Shown piece by piece: positions 44,438 through 52,839 of a stretch of 64,000 nt of DNA. Under the pieces are notes generated by a model. It did not search any database, was not told the DNA's origin, and was given only the letters and a program-made list of their open reading frames with translations. Numbering within the stretch: position 1 is the stretch's first letter; every line of letters begins with the position of its first letter. This DNA is from Stigmatella ashevillena (GTDB lineage: Bacteria; Myxococcota; Myxococcia; Myxococcales; Myxococcaceae). The stretch is from NCBI RefSeq assembly GCF_028368975.1, contig NZ_JAQNDM010000002.1, positions 5,326,425-5,390,424 of the forward strand, in the 5' to 3' direction. The position numbers and the translations under genes were made by a program.

Positions 44438-46597
44438 ATGAGTCCCATCATCACAGGTTTGCTCCTCACCATAGCCCTCTCCGTCTTCGTCATGATCATG
44501 GCGGGCCGCGCCGGCGTCCTGCTCGCGATGAAGGGGGAGAACCGGCTGAACAACATTCCCTTCCGCGCCATGCAGCTGGTGCGCTTCGGCCTGGGCCAGA
44601 AGCGCCTGGTGGATCCGGAGGAGTTCACCCCAGGCCTGATGCACGTGTTCATCTACGCGGCGTTCATGGTGCTGACGGTGCGCACCCTGATGCTGTTCAC
44701 CATGGGCTTCAGCTCCACGGCGCTCGCGCTGCTCTCGGACATGACGGATCCGCTCTGGGACGGCTACGGGTTCCTGCAGGGCATCTACAAGGTCTTCCTG
44801 CTGGTGAAGGACGTGGCGGCGACGCTGGCGGTGCTCGGCGTGGGCTACTTCTTCTTCTTCCGCTCGAAGGTGAAGCCGGACCGGGTGACGCCCTCGTGGG
44901 AGGCCTACCTCATCCTGGGCTTCATCGGCGCGCTGATGGTGACGGAGTTCTTCTTCGGCGGCAGCCACATCGTGGCGCAGAACGCTTCTTTTGCTTGGTG
45001 GGAGCCGGCCACGAGCGTGGTGGGCATGGCGATGAAGGGGCTCCCCCCGACGGTCGCGCACGTGCTGGGCGTGGCAGGGTACTGGACGCACGTCACCATC
45101 ATCCTGGTGTTCCTGAACTTCCTGCCCGTGGGCAAGCACTTCCACATCATCACCGGCCTGCCCAACGTCTTCTTCCAGCGCACCACGCCCAACGGCAAGC
45201 TGGGCACGCCCAACCTCGAGAAGGAGGAGTTCGGCACCGCCACGGTGAAGGACATGACGTGGAAGCAGGGGTTGGATCTGTACTCGTGCACCGAGTGCGG
45301 CCGCTGCCAGACGCACTGCCCCACGTACATCACCGGCAAGCCGCTCACGCACAAGGCCGTCAACCAGGACCTCAAGCACTGGCTCTGGGAGAACGAGCGG
45401 TGGATTGAAGAGGGCTATGGGCCCAACGGCGTGAAGGAGCCCCTGCCGGAGATTGTGGGCAGCGCGCTGAAGCCGGAGACGGTGTGGGCGTGCACGAGCT
45501 GCGGCTGGTGCGAGACGGCCTGCCCGGTGTTCATCGAGAACATCCCGCGCCTCATCGACATGCGCCGCTACCAAGTGCAGGTGAAGGCGGAGTTCCCGCC
45601 CGAGATTCAGCGCGTCTTCGAGGGCATTGAGCGCCAGGGCAACCCGTGGGGCCTGGGCCAGGACCGGCGGGACGAGTGGGCGGAGGACCTGGCGCTGCCC
45701 ACGTGGGGCGATGGGGGCGGCCCGTACGAGTACCTGTTCTTCGTGGGGTGCGCGGGCAGCTACGACGACAAGCAGAAGAAGGTGAGCCGGGCGCTGGTGA
45801 AGATCCTGCGCGAGGCGGGGGTGAGCTTCGCCACGCTGTCCAAGCAGGAAGTGTGCAACGGCGAGTCCGCGCGCCGCATGGGCAACGAGTACCTGTACCA
45901 GACGATGGCGAAGATGAACGTGGAGTCGTGGAACGGGCTGGGGGTGAAGGCGGTGATTACCCAGTGCCCGCACTGCTTCAACACCATCAAGAACGAGTAC
46001 CCGGAGTTCGGCGGGGACTACCGCGTCATCAACCACACGCAGCTCATCAACGACTTGCTGAACGAGAAGCGCATCAAGCTGTCGCAGGTGATGAACTCGA
46101 AGCTGACGTACCACGACCCCTGCTACCTGGGGCGGCACAACGGGGTGTACGACGCGCCGCGCGAGGTGTTGAAGGCCATCCCGGGGCTGGAAGTGGTGGA
46201 GATGCAACGCAGCAAGCGCGAGGGCTTCTGCTGCGGCGCCGGTGGCGGACGGATGTGGATGGAGGAGCACATCGGCACGCGCATCAACCACAACCGCATC
46301 AACGAGGTGGCGCTGACGCTCCAGCACTCGGCGGATCCGTCCACCCCGTACCCGGATGCGACGGACAAGAAGAAGCCGGGCCAGGTGGGTGACTACAAGG
46401 ACAAGGGCGGCGCGGGCGTGGTGGCGGTGGCGTGCCCGTTCTGCTCGACGATGTTGAAGGACGCGGTGAACGACACCGGGCGCGAGGAGAACATCCAGGT
46501 GAAGGACATCACCGAGTTGGTGGCCGACGCGATGGAGATCCGCCGCAGCCCCGCCACGGTGGCGCCCAGTGCGACGGTGAGCCCCAAGCCCGAGTAG
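44438..46597 (+). CDS. Membrane Fe-S oxidoreductase, heterodisulfide reductase/GlpC-like
   Basis: A 719-residue electron-transfer protein. Residues ~1-245 have five to six transmembrane helices of the NarI-like cytochrome b type, with histidines for heme ('LMHVFIYAAFM', 'AHVLGVAGYWTHV'). Two ferredoxin-type clusters follow: 'CTECGRCQTHCP' near residue 286 and 'CTSCGWCETACP' near 353. Then two CCG cysteine-rich domains: 'FFVGCAGSYD' with 'TQCPHCF', and 'YHDPCYLGRHN' with 'FCCGAGGGR' and 'CPFCSTML'. Such proteins link quinone to electron-transfer flavoproteins or other donors in the inner membrane. No partner gene is adjacent. Likely housekeeping chromosome flanking the accessory genes. Confidence 0.9.
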   Translation: MSPIITGLLLTIALSVFVMIMAGRAGVLLAMKGENRLNNIPFRAMQLVRFGLGQKRLVDPEEFTPGLMHVFIYAAFMVLTVRTLMLFTMGFSSTALALLSDMTDPLWDGYGFLQGIYKVFLLVKDVAATLAVLGVGYFFFFRSKVKPDRVTPSWEAYLILGFIGALMVTEFFFGGSHIVAQNASFAWWEPATSVVGMAMKGLPPTVAHVLGVAGYWTHVTIILVFLNFLPVGKHFHIITGLPNVFFQRTTPNGKLGTPNLEKEEFGTATVKDMTWKQGLDLYSCTECGRCQTHCPTYITGKPLTHKAVNQDLKHWLWENERWIEEGYGPNGVKEPLPEIVGSALKPETVWACTSCGWCETACPVFIENIPRLIDMRRYQVQVKAEFPPEIQRVFEGIERQGNPWGLGQDRRDEWAEDLALPTWGDGGGPYEYLFFVGCAGSYDDKQKKVSRALVKILREAGVSFATLSKQEVCNGESARRMGNEYLYQTMAKMNVESWNGLGVKAVITQCPHCFNTIKNEYPEFGGDYRVINHTQLINDLLNEKRIKLSQVMNSKLTYHDPCYLGRHNGVYDAPREVLKAIPGLEVVEMQRSKREGFCCGAGGGRMWMEEHIGTRINHNRINEVALTLQHSADPSTPYPDATDKKKPGQVGDYKDKGGAGVVAVACPFCSTMLKDAVNDTGREENIQVKDITELVADAMEIRRSPATVAPSATVSPKPE

Positions 46598-46675
46598 CAG
46601 GCAGACACCCGGAGAAGGACCCGCGGGGCCCGCTGGCTCACCTGTGAGCCGCGGGCCCTTCGTGTTGGTGCGAAG

Positions 46676-46714
46676 CCAGGGGGTCGCAGGTTCAAACCCT
46701 GTCGCCCCAATCAC
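46676..46714 (+). other. tRNA 3'-end-like fragment (possible attachment site)
   Basis: GCAGG-TTCAAAC-CCTGT is a T-arm, and CGCCCCA is a 3' acceptor strand after it, as in a tRNA end. No D-arm or 5' acceptor (TGGGGCG) is found in the preceding 80 bases, so this is a fragment. It lies just before a phage-type integrase remnant, as expected for an att site at a tRNA 3' end. A diverged copy lies at 48727-48758. Confidence 0.55.
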
Positions 46715-46736
46715 CTAAGTAGTCAGAGTCATTCGG

Positions 46737-46903
46737 TTACGGGCTGGAGATCTTCATGGTCTCTAGCCCGTCTCCATTTTGGGCCTCCTGCTTCGTCTCC
46801 TCCAGCATCCGGATGGCCGCTGGCTTGGCTGCGGGCGCAGTTGCATGTAGCGCTGGGTGGTGGTGGAGAGGTTCTGGTGCCCGGCTAGTGCTTTCAGGCT
46901 ACT
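46737..46903 (-). pseudogene. Tyrosine recombinase (integrase) C-terminal remnant, frameshifted
   Basis: On the minus strand 'LKALAGHQNLSTTTQRYMQL' matches the end of phage-type tyrosine integrases, including the GHxxxxTT...Y catalytic tyrosine. Immediately after, near 46832, the reading slips by one base: the matching continuation 'AKPAAIRMLEETKQEAQN' is in the adjacent frame and ends at a TAA (46737-46739). Upstream of ~46903 similarity stops, so the catalytic Arg-Lys-His part is gone. It is the relic of an integrated element anchored at the tRNA-like fragment. Confidence 0.65.
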
Positions 46904-46963
46904 TCTCGTCTCTAGAATGTCTCTGGGCCGGAGAGCCATCACTATCAACGGGGAGTCTCTGGT

Positions 46964-47287
46964 TCATTGGTCCTGCAGTTCGCGGACCGCCCGCAGGCTT
47001 CGTGAAAGCACGAGTCGCCCGACTGAGTCGAGCCCTTCGAAACGAAGAAGGCGCCTCCACTCGTCCAACGGACGAAAGCGACGAAGCTCCAAGATGAATG
47101 CATTGGTGAAACCGGAGCTGAGAGTTCCCGAGCCGTTAAAGTCAACGACCACTTCTCCCTTCAGTGCCTCGTCTTGCACGCGCATCGCGAGCACTGGGCC
47201 GTTCTCGGGGGACAGTCCGCCATCGGCGCCAATTACCTCACGAACCCGTACCTCCGTCAGTCCATTGTCAGTCCCAGACATCGCCAT
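46964..47287 (-). CDS. STAS-like protein (DUF4325)
   Basis: A 107-residue protein from the ATG at 47287 (an ATG at 47281 is also possible), overlapping the end of the ATPase gene by 20 bases. It reads 'LTEVRVREVIGADGGLSPE' then 'GEVVVDFNGSGTLSSGFTN' and 'RLLRFEGLDSVGRLV', the DUF4325 layout: an STAS-like sheet with a conserved V-D-F and S-x-G-F motif. Anti-anti-sigma factor domains share this fold. It lies downstream of a STAS-GHKL protein in one operon, inside an integrated-element scar. The pair resembles a partner-switch module or a conflict-system component. No activity is known. Confidence 0.7.
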   Translation of the reverse strand: MAMSGTDNGLTEVRVREVIGADGGLSPENGPVLAMRVQDEALKGEVVVDFNGSGTLSSGFTNAFILELRRFRPLDEWRRLLRFEGLDSVGRLVLSRSLRAVRELQDQ

Positions 47288-48152
47288 GATCGTCCTTGTC
47301 TTCATCTGCACCGGGGCCACGGACCGGTAGGGTGACGACGGCCAGAACTCCCGGGTACTCATTACCGTTCAAGAAGACGCCGACATTCTCGCGACCGTTT
47401 AGCAACTCGAACCATGCTCCCTTTGAGCAGAGGAGCATGGAACCGCCATTCGCCAGAACGATGTCCCGAAGGAGTTTGAGCCCTTGGCCGAGGTTGTGAG
47501 TCGAACTCTTGCTGGATACATTCGCCGTCATGGCCAACCGGATGGCGTCGAGGTCCCGATGGACCGGATGCGTCAGCCTGAGCGCTTCCCTAAAGCCGAT
47601 GCCCAGGTCCGCGACCGCGAAGCGTACCTGGCGCTCGGTGGACAAGGCTCGGGCTGACAAGAAGCCTCCCACTTGTGATTTCGCGTGATCCAGCACATTC
47701 TGCGCCAACTCGATCAGCGTGAGGTTTAAGTAGTGCTCGTCGCTTTTTGAGAGCCCCATCTGCCGCCGCACGAGTGATGAGATCTCCGCAAGTTCGGACA
47801 GGGGACGGGTGCGGAACTGCCGGACGGGCGTCGTGACGTTGTCTGGATGCGCATCGGGACCAGGGCCAAGGCCGAAGAACCGCTGCAGTCCGGAGTACCG
47901 GCAATAGTTCGTGAGCGGCGGCGGACTCTCCGGCAAAGCGATCCGAAAAGACTTGGCTGCTAGGTCGGCCTTGGCCCTGAGGGCGCAGAGCGTCACGACC
48001 GCCGCCGGGCCGAGATAGTGGCAGTTGCGAAGATCAAGATCTACGTCCTCCGACACTGCGGCACCCGGAGCCTTGCGGCGGAGACGCTCCAAGAATGCCT
48101 CTACCGAAGGCTTCGTATCGTTGAAGTTAAAGTCAATGGGGACTACTGGCAC
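47268..48152 (-). CDS. STAS + GHKL ATPase protein
   Basis: A 294-residue soluble protein. Residues ~25-110 read like an STAS/anti-anti-sigma domain ('VDLDLRNCHYLGPAAVVTLC'). Residues ~140-260 are a GHKL ATPase: N-box 'LTLIELAQNVLDHA', G1 'VADLGIGFREAL' and G2 'NLGQGLKLLRDIV'. There is no phospho-His domain, so it is an RsbW/SpoIIAB-type serine kinase or Hsp90-like switch and not a sensor. It overlaps the DUF4325 gene by 20 bases. Both genes sit between two tRNA-end-like repeats, with an integrase relic on one side. Confidence 0.78.
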   Translation of the reverse strand: MPVVPIDFNFNDTKPSVEAFLERLRRKAPGAAVSEDVDLDLRNCHYLGPAAVVTLCALRAKADLAAKSFRIALPESPPPLTNYCRYSGLQRFFGLGPGPDAHPDNVTTPVRQFRTRPLSELAEISSLVRRQMGLSKSDEHYLNLTLIELAQNVLDHAKSQVGGFLSARALSTERQVRFAVADLGIGFREALRLTHPVHRDLDAIRLAMTANVSSKSSTHNLGQGLKLLRDIVLANGGSMLLCSKGAWFELLNGRENVGVFLNGNEYPGVLAVVTLPVRGPGADEDKDDHGDVWD

Positions 48153-48726
48153 CTCGCCATCTTACGCTAGGAGCATTGAAAATGACCCCTTGGCGTCGTC
48201 GATTCGACTCTGTTGCTCCCGCGAGCGGTCGCTAGATGTGCCGGAGGAACAAAAGGGGCAGGAGAACTCGATTGCTGATCAGGGAATAGGAGGAATACGG
48301 ACCCTGTTTAACGGGCGAATTGTCACAAAGGAGCCGAGGAGGGCCGCTGGTGCGTGCCACCCTGGCTGTGTACCGGGATACTAGAGATACCGTGCAGCCA
48401 CCTTAGCCCCCTGCCCAAGCTGCCCTCCTAGCAGGGGCTCGGCAGGAGACCGGAGCCTAGGGGTAACTGTTGGCTTGGAGTTCAACACCGCGCGAGTTGC
48501 GGGGCCCCGTGCGGGGGCCTACCTCGGAGGCCGAGGGGGCACTCCCCAGGTGCGCTGACAAGCAAGGCTCCTGGGTCATCACGCCGTCTCCAGCATGCCT
48601 CCAGGAGCGGAGGCGACTCCAGAGCATAGGCGCGACTGTCGAGGATTGCCCCGTGGACTCGAAGTGCCCGGATTCACTCATGATTCAGCGAAAGGCGTGT
48701 GCCGTCGCGGGTTTAAGGCGCTCCTC
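48153..48726. other. Non-coding interval in accessory island
   Basis: No gene or RNA is recognised in these 574 bases. A long frame on the plus strand is open through it only because stops are scarce at this GC content. A GC-rich self-complementary patch lies near 48495-48540 (cggggccccgtgcgggggcc) with no T-run. Confidence 0.5.
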
Positions 48727-48758
48727 CTCCACAGGTCCAAATCCTGTCTCCCCGCTCA
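48727..48758 (+). other. Second tRNA 3'-end-like repeat
   Basis: ACAGG-TCCAAAT-CCTGT (T-arm) and CTCCCCG acceptor strand, ending at a terminator. It matches the fragment at 46683-46714 at roughly 24 of 32 bases. No complete tRNA precedes it. The two copies bracket the STAS/GHKL genes as direct repeats, as attL/attR would. Confidence 0.45.
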
Positions 48759-48760
48759 CT

Positions 48761-48808
48761 AAAAGCCCAGGAGCTTCGAGGATTTACAGCGAGGCTCCTG
48801 GGCTTTTT
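48761..48808 (+). terminator. Strong 14-bp hairpin terminator
   Basis: AAAAGCCCAGGAGC (48761-48774) pairs with GCTCCTGGGCTTTT (48794-48807), loop of 19 bases, followed by further T. The stem starts with A's, so it can terminate both strands. It directly follows the tRNA-like repeat. Confidence 0.85.
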
Positions 48809-48844
48809 CTTTTCCCACTCCGCTCTTCAGCAGCAAAACCGCAG

Positions 48845-48982
48845 CACTGCGACTCCTCTCCCCCTGAGGAGCGCGCCGAGGTTGCCCACAGGCTCTTGCT
48901 CAGCTCGGAGGAAGAGGTCGAGGACCCGAAGGCCCAGGCCGAGTGGTCTGCGGAACTTCAGTGCCCGGCTCGGTCAGCGGCG
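48845..48982 (+). pseudogene. Antitoxin remnant (TIGR02574-like)
   Basis: 'SPPEERAEVAHRLLLSSEEE' followed by 'EDPKAQAEWSAEL' reads like the N-terminal half of addiction-module antitoxins (TIGR02574, 'LPPEERAEVAHRLLLSL'). The C-terminal helix and 'G..SAEEV' tail are missing, and no start codon precedes the match. It runs in frame into the toxin remnant, so a deletion has fused the two. Confidence 0.6.
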
Positions 48983-49210
48983 GTGAAGGTTCGTCTCGAA
49001 CTCCACCCCGAGGCTGTCCGTAAGGTGGATGTGGCCGTTGCCTGGTACCAAGGCCAGCGCGAGGGACTGGGAGCTGAGTTCTTCGCTGAACTCCGCCGAC
49101 GTCTCCGGGTGATTGTCGAAGCCCCTCGCGTCAGCCCTCCAGGGGCTGGCGAGCGAGCGATTTGGAGCACTTCCCCTTCGCGCCGCCCTACTGCTTGCTC
49201 TCAGATAGGT
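48983..49210 (+). pseudogene. ParE/RelE toxin remnant, truncated
   Basis: 'VKVRLELHPEAVRKVDVAVAWYQGQ' region: 'HPEAVRKVDVAVAWYQGQ' and 'GLGAEFFAELRRRLRVIVEA' match the N-terminal half of ParE toxins. After 'EAPRVSP' the sequence derails; a continuation resembling the toxin end ('HFPFAPPYCLL') appears in another frame and stops near 49210. The toxin sheet is therefore incomplete. With the antitoxin remnant it marks a decayed toxin-antitoxin module. Confidence 0.6.
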
Positions 49211-50196
49211 AAATCGGATTGCTCGGGTGGGAATGAGGGGGCTTCTCCCGCCACCGTGGCTCTACGGCGGAGCCAAGTGCCCCAATCCGATGCTCCCCCT
49301 ACATCCTCCGAGTTGAGCGGGATGCAGCCACGCTCGACGAGGCGGGAATTTCCCTCCAGCGTGCCTGGCTCGGCTCGGACGAAGAGCGGCACCCAGCGCG
49401 CCTGGAGGTTCTCCAGCGCTCCTGCCCATGTGCCGCCCTTGTCAAAGTCCGAGCTCACGACCACACCGAAGTCGCTGAGCGCGTAGACGTCTTTGTTGCG
49501 ATCCATGGCGCTCCAGACCGTGAAGCGCGCGCCAGGATCGTAAGGCGACAGCAGCGTCATTCGCTCGTCTTCGAGCGCCTTCCGGAAGGTCTTCTCGAGC
49601 GCCGCGCGCTCCAGATCTCCCGGGAGGACGCCGATCACGCGCCCCCCCGCGGCGAACGCCGCTGTCATCGCCTCCCGGTCCACACCCTTCGCGCCCCCCG
49701 AGATCGTCACCAGCCCAGCCCTGGCGCAGCGCTGCGCGAGCCGTTGGGTGAACTGAAGCGCCGCGACGTCCGCGGCTCGCGAACCCACGATGGCCACGCC
49801 CCCTGCGTCCAGTCCCGATCTCGCCCCCGCGCCGAACAAGAGGGGCGGGGCCTCGCGGCGCAGCTTCTGCTTGAGCCGACGGGGGTAGTCCGGATCTCCG
49901 CGCCCGATGACCCACAGCCCCTTCGAGAGCCAGCCCTCCAGCGCCAAACCCAGGGCGCCCCCTCGATCTAGCAGGGCTTCCACCCTGTCCCCATCCACGA
50001 AGCGGACGGCTCCTTGCCGCAGCCGCGTCCGGCCTTCCGCTCGGAGGAGGTCCCTCGGACGGAGTCCCTGGTGCTGGAGCCAGAGGGCCAGCCGATCGTA
50101 GTCCTTCGCGGTCAGCGGTGCAGGCTCTGCCCGCGACTGCCCGAGCCGACTCAGCAGCAACAGCAGGGCTTGAGTATCTAAAGTGGGCTGCACCAT
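49201..50196 (-). CDS. DprA/Smf-family DNA-processing protein
   Basis: A 331-residue protein of the DprA (LOG-like Rossmann) family: 'GVAIVGSRAADVAALQF', 'GLVTISGGAKGVDREAM' and 'GGRVIGVLPGDLERAAL' are the characteristic ssDNA-binding segments. Chromosomal DprA loads RecA on incoming ssDNA. This copy lies 6 bases downstream of a RecQ-phosphoribosyltransferase gene, so a dedicated partner role is more likely than natural transformation. A helical N-terminal region (~1-110) replaces the usual SAM domain. The C-terminal winged helix of full DprA is not evident. Confidence 0.8.
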   Translation of the reverse strand: MVQPTLDTQALLLLLSRLGQSRAEPAPLTAKDYDRLALWLQHQGLRPRDLLRAEGRTRLRQGAVRFVDGDRVEALLDRGGALGLALEGWLSKGLWVIGRGDPDYPRRLKQKLRREAPPLLFGAGARSGLDAGGVAIVGSRAADVAALQFTQRLAQRCARAGLVTISGGAKGVDREAMTAAFAAGGRVIGVLPGDLERAALEKTFRKALEDERMTLLSPYDPGARFTVWSAMDRNKDVYALSDFGVVVSSDFDKGGTWAGALENLQARWVPLFVRAEPGTLEGNSRLVERGCIPLNSEDVGGASDWGTWLRRRATVAGEAPSFPPEQSDLPI

Positions 50197-50202
50197 CGTG
50201 GC

Positions 50203-52302
50203 TCAGTCTCCCCCCTGATGGGCCGTATTGGCGAGCGCGAAAGGGTGGACTGGACCTGCGCCTGCCTCGCGCAGTTCCGCAACGAGCACTGTGAAGGTCC
50301 ACCGGGAGTCGACAATGTCGTCCACCAGGAGCACGGGCTCGGTGCGAACCAGGGCCGCATCCACTTGAAACGCGCCATCCAGGTTGCGCTCCTGGTGATA
50401 GCTGTTGCCCATCGACTTCTGGGGTGCCGTGTTCTTCACCTTGGTGATGCACACCACGAACGGGAGTTGAAGCACTGTCGCGAGACGGGTGGCGAAATCC
50501 TGGACCAGCGTCCTCTCGCGGAGTGATGGGACGCAGGTCACCCAGGTGGGGCTTGGTGTGGGCTTCCAGCGGCTTCGAATGAACTCGGCTGCGGCCTCGA
50601 CCAGCCCCTCATCGAACCGATGGGTCCTCTGTTTCCCCTCGCGGACGACATCTCCCCAGCCCCCATCCGCCCAGGCGCAGAGTGCCCGTCCTTCTTCAGC
50701 GAGGAGTTCTGGTTTGATCGTCCCGCGGCGTTTGAGGAGCCCTCCCTGCCATCTCTTGCGCGGGGAGATGATCTCCGCGCGCTGATTCAGGAACTCATGC
50801 GCCCGAGTCGCGAGCGCAGGGGCATATTGGGCGTCCACGATGGGCTTGCCAGAGCAGTTCGCGCATCTGCCGCACTGCGGGACCGCCGAGTCTCCCAGTT
50901 CCTTCGCAAGGAACTGCATCAAGCAGTCGCGTGTGCTCATGTACACCTGCATGACGCGTTGCTCCTCCTTGCGCAGCGCGAGGAGCTTGTCGATCCGCTC
51001 TTGATCATGGGTGTAAAGCACCGGAGTTCGCTTGTAGCGAGAGCCCAGCTTCGTTACCGGCGCAGGCGCCAGCGTCTCCGCAAGAGTCAGGACCTTCTCG
51101 AGTGTTCCTTGGGAAAGATTGAGTGACGCCTGAAGCTCTGGAATGGAGGCACCGTCGTCGGCCTGCTCCAGTGCGGCGAGCACCTCCGCTATCTGTGCCG
51201 CGGGTGGAAAGGCGGACTCGATGAAGTACTCGGCGATCTCGTCGTCCTCGGTGCCGCCGAGCAAAATGCCCACCGCGTTATCGAGCTTTCGCCCCGCGCG
51301 GCCTACCTGCTGATAGTAGTGGACGACGGAGGCAGGTCGCTGGAAATGGACGACGAAGCCAATGTCGGGCTTGTCGAAGCCCATCCCCAGGGCTGACGTC
51401 GCGACGAGGGCCTTCACTTTGTTGCCCAGCAGCGCCTGCTCGAGCACGGGGCGCTGCGTGTCATCCATCTGGCCGGAGTAAACGGGCGCGGCAATGCCGT
51501 TGCGCTCAAGCCATTCACTCACGCGGCGCGCGTCTCGCACCGTAAGGCAATAGATGATGCCAGTGCCAGGGAGCTTGCCCAGGTGTTCCACGAGCCACGC
51601 CAGCCGGGCCGGTTGCGTCGGGAGTTGGAGCGTCTGGAGCCTGAGGCTCTCGCGGACGAGCGGCCCCCGCATGACCTGGAGCTTTCCGCCGAACTGCTCC
51701 TGGACATCCTCGACGACGCGTGCGTTCGCCGTGGCTGTCGTCGCGAGCACCGGCACGGTCAGCGGCAGGAGCTTGAGGAAGGAGACGATACGCCGGTACT
51801 TCGGGCGAAAGTCGTGGCCCCAATCCGAGATGCAGTGCGCTTCGTCGATGACGACCATCCCCATCCGCGAGATGACCGGAAGCAACACTTCGTCCTGGAA
51901 GTGTTTGTTGAACAGCTTCTCGGGGGAGATGACGAGGAGGTGAGCCGCTCCAGAGAGTACCTCCTGCTTCACGCTCTCCCAGTCCTCCTTGTTCGCCGAG
52001 TTGACGGTCACGGCGTTGAGCCCGACGCGACGGGCCGCATCGAGCTGGTTCGTCATGAGGGAGATGAGTGGTGAGATGACAAGGGTCACACCTCTCCCCT
52101 GATGCCGCAGCAACTCGGTCGCCACGAAGTAGACCATGCTCTTGCCCCAGCCCGTCCTCTGCACCACCAGGACACGCGCATGGTGGCTGACCAGAGCCTC
52201 GATGGCCTCCCATTGACCGTCGCGAAACTCTGCCTTCGGGTTGGCCTCCGCGCTGCAGAGGAGTTGGAGCGCTTCCTGCTTGAGTGCCGTCTTCATGCGC
52301 AT
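50203..52302 (-). CDS. RecQ-family helicase fused to C-terminal phosphoribosyltransferase domain
   Basis: A 699-residue fusion. Residues ~25-330 are a RecQ helicase: motif I 'QRTGWGKSMVYF', DEAH box 'VIDEAHCISDWGHDFRP', 'ATTATANARVVEDV' and motif VI 'YYQQVGRAGRKLD'. A RecQ-type zinc site follows ('QCGRCANCSGK'). Residues ~540-699 form a PRTase of ComF-like type: 'VKNTAPQKSMGNSYHQERN' and 'VLLVDDIVDSRWTFTVLVAEL' (PRPP loop, DD pair). The HRDC domain of RecQ is absent. With DprA only 6 bases downstream, it forms a two-gene unit that recurs in other bacteria and may act on foreign or damaged DNA. Confidence 0.82.
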   Translation of the reverse strand: MRMKTALKQEALQLLCSAEANPKAEFRDGQWEAIEALVSHHARVLVVQRTGWGKSMVYFVATELLRHQGRGVTLVISPLISLMTNQLDAARRVGLNAVTVNSANKEDWESVKQEVLSGAAHLLVISPEKLFNKHFQDEVLLPVISRMGMVVIDEAHCISDWGHDFRPKYRRIVSFLKLLPLTVPVLATTATANARVVEDVQEQFGGKLQVMRGPLVRESLRLQTLQLPTQPARLAWLVEHLGKLPGTGIIYCLTVRDARRVSEWLERNGIAAPVYSGQMDDTQRPVLEQALLGNKVKALVATSALGMGFDKPDIGFVVHFQRPASVVHYYQQVGRAGRKLDNAVGILLGGTEDDEIAEYFIESAFPPAAQIAEVLAALEQADDGASIPELQASLNLSQGTLEKVLTLAETLAPAPVTKLGSRYKRTPVLYTHDQERIDKLLALRKEEQRVMQVYMSTRDCLMQFLAKELGDSAVPQCGRCANCSGKPIVDAQYAPALATRAHEFLNQRAEIISPRKRWQGGLLKRRGTIKPELLAEEGRALCAWADGGWGDVVREGKQRTHRFDEGLVEAAAEFIRSRWKPTPSPTWVTCVPSLRERTLVQDFATRLATVLQLPFVVCITKVKNTAPQKSMGNSYHQERNLDGAFQVDAALVRTEPVLLVDDIVDSRWTFTVLVAELREAGAGPVHPFALANTAHQGGD

Positions 52303-52329
52303 TGCTCACTTGCCCGCTCAGTCCAGCCC

Positions 52330-52594
52330 GCCGTTCTCTGGGGGTGGCCCCAGCGCAGGGGACCGGCCCATCATAGGTCCAATCGAAGGCCTTGCGATGC
52401 TTCAAGTAGGTGTTCGAGTACGAGTGCGCCCCCACCCCCGACCCATCGGTGAAGAACTTGAGCACTGCGGGATGACCGAATGCGTCTTCTCCCGGGTGGG
52501 CAAACAAGCTGAGTCTGCCATCCGCACCGAACAGGCCAGAAACGAGATCCGCGTTGTTAATGTAGTGCATCACGAGAGGGCGCAGAGGGCGTCA
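52330..52594 (-). pseudogene. C-terminal remnant of a lipase-like hydrolase
   Basis: Codons from the TGA at 52590-52592 read 'RPLRPLVMHYINNADLVSGL', then 'FAHPGEDAFGHPAVLKFF' and 'GAHSYSNTYLKHRKAFDW'. The D-L-V...H-S-x(3)-Y pattern suggests the end of a class-3-lipase-like alpha/beta hydrolase, with the catalytic His. The 5' part is missing. No sensible stop follows: the frame runs on inside the helicase gene. It is read as a relic beside the RecQ start; family is a guess. The remaining bases of 52303-52839 show no other gene. Confidence 0.4.
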
Positions 52595-52839
52595 GGCGGC
52601 CCGTCTTCGAGTCTCGCGGAGGATGTCTTGAAACCAGGGTGCGGATGTCCTTGGCCGCCTGGCTCATCATTCTGATCCGTATCGCATGCGCTCACGATCG
52701 ACGCGCTCCGGGGGACAGTTGACCTCATCGCTCTCTCTGCGAAAATGCGAGACGCAGCGCGGCATGTGAAAGAACTTGCGTGGAGGCCTGCTTTGCTTTG
52801 AAGCTGTCTCACACTGTTTCATCCGGAGAAACCCACACC

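Noticed and set aside
46640-46714. A complete tRNA gene ending at 46714
   Set aside because: The T-arm and 3' acceptor strand fit, but no matching TGGGGCG 5' strand, D-arm or anticodon arm can be found upstream, so it is listed only as a fragment.
48470-49486. A 338-codon frame across the accessory gap
   Set aside because: Only the portions at 48845-49210 resemble proteins (toxin and antitoxin relics). The rest lacks coding character and overlaps the DprA gene.
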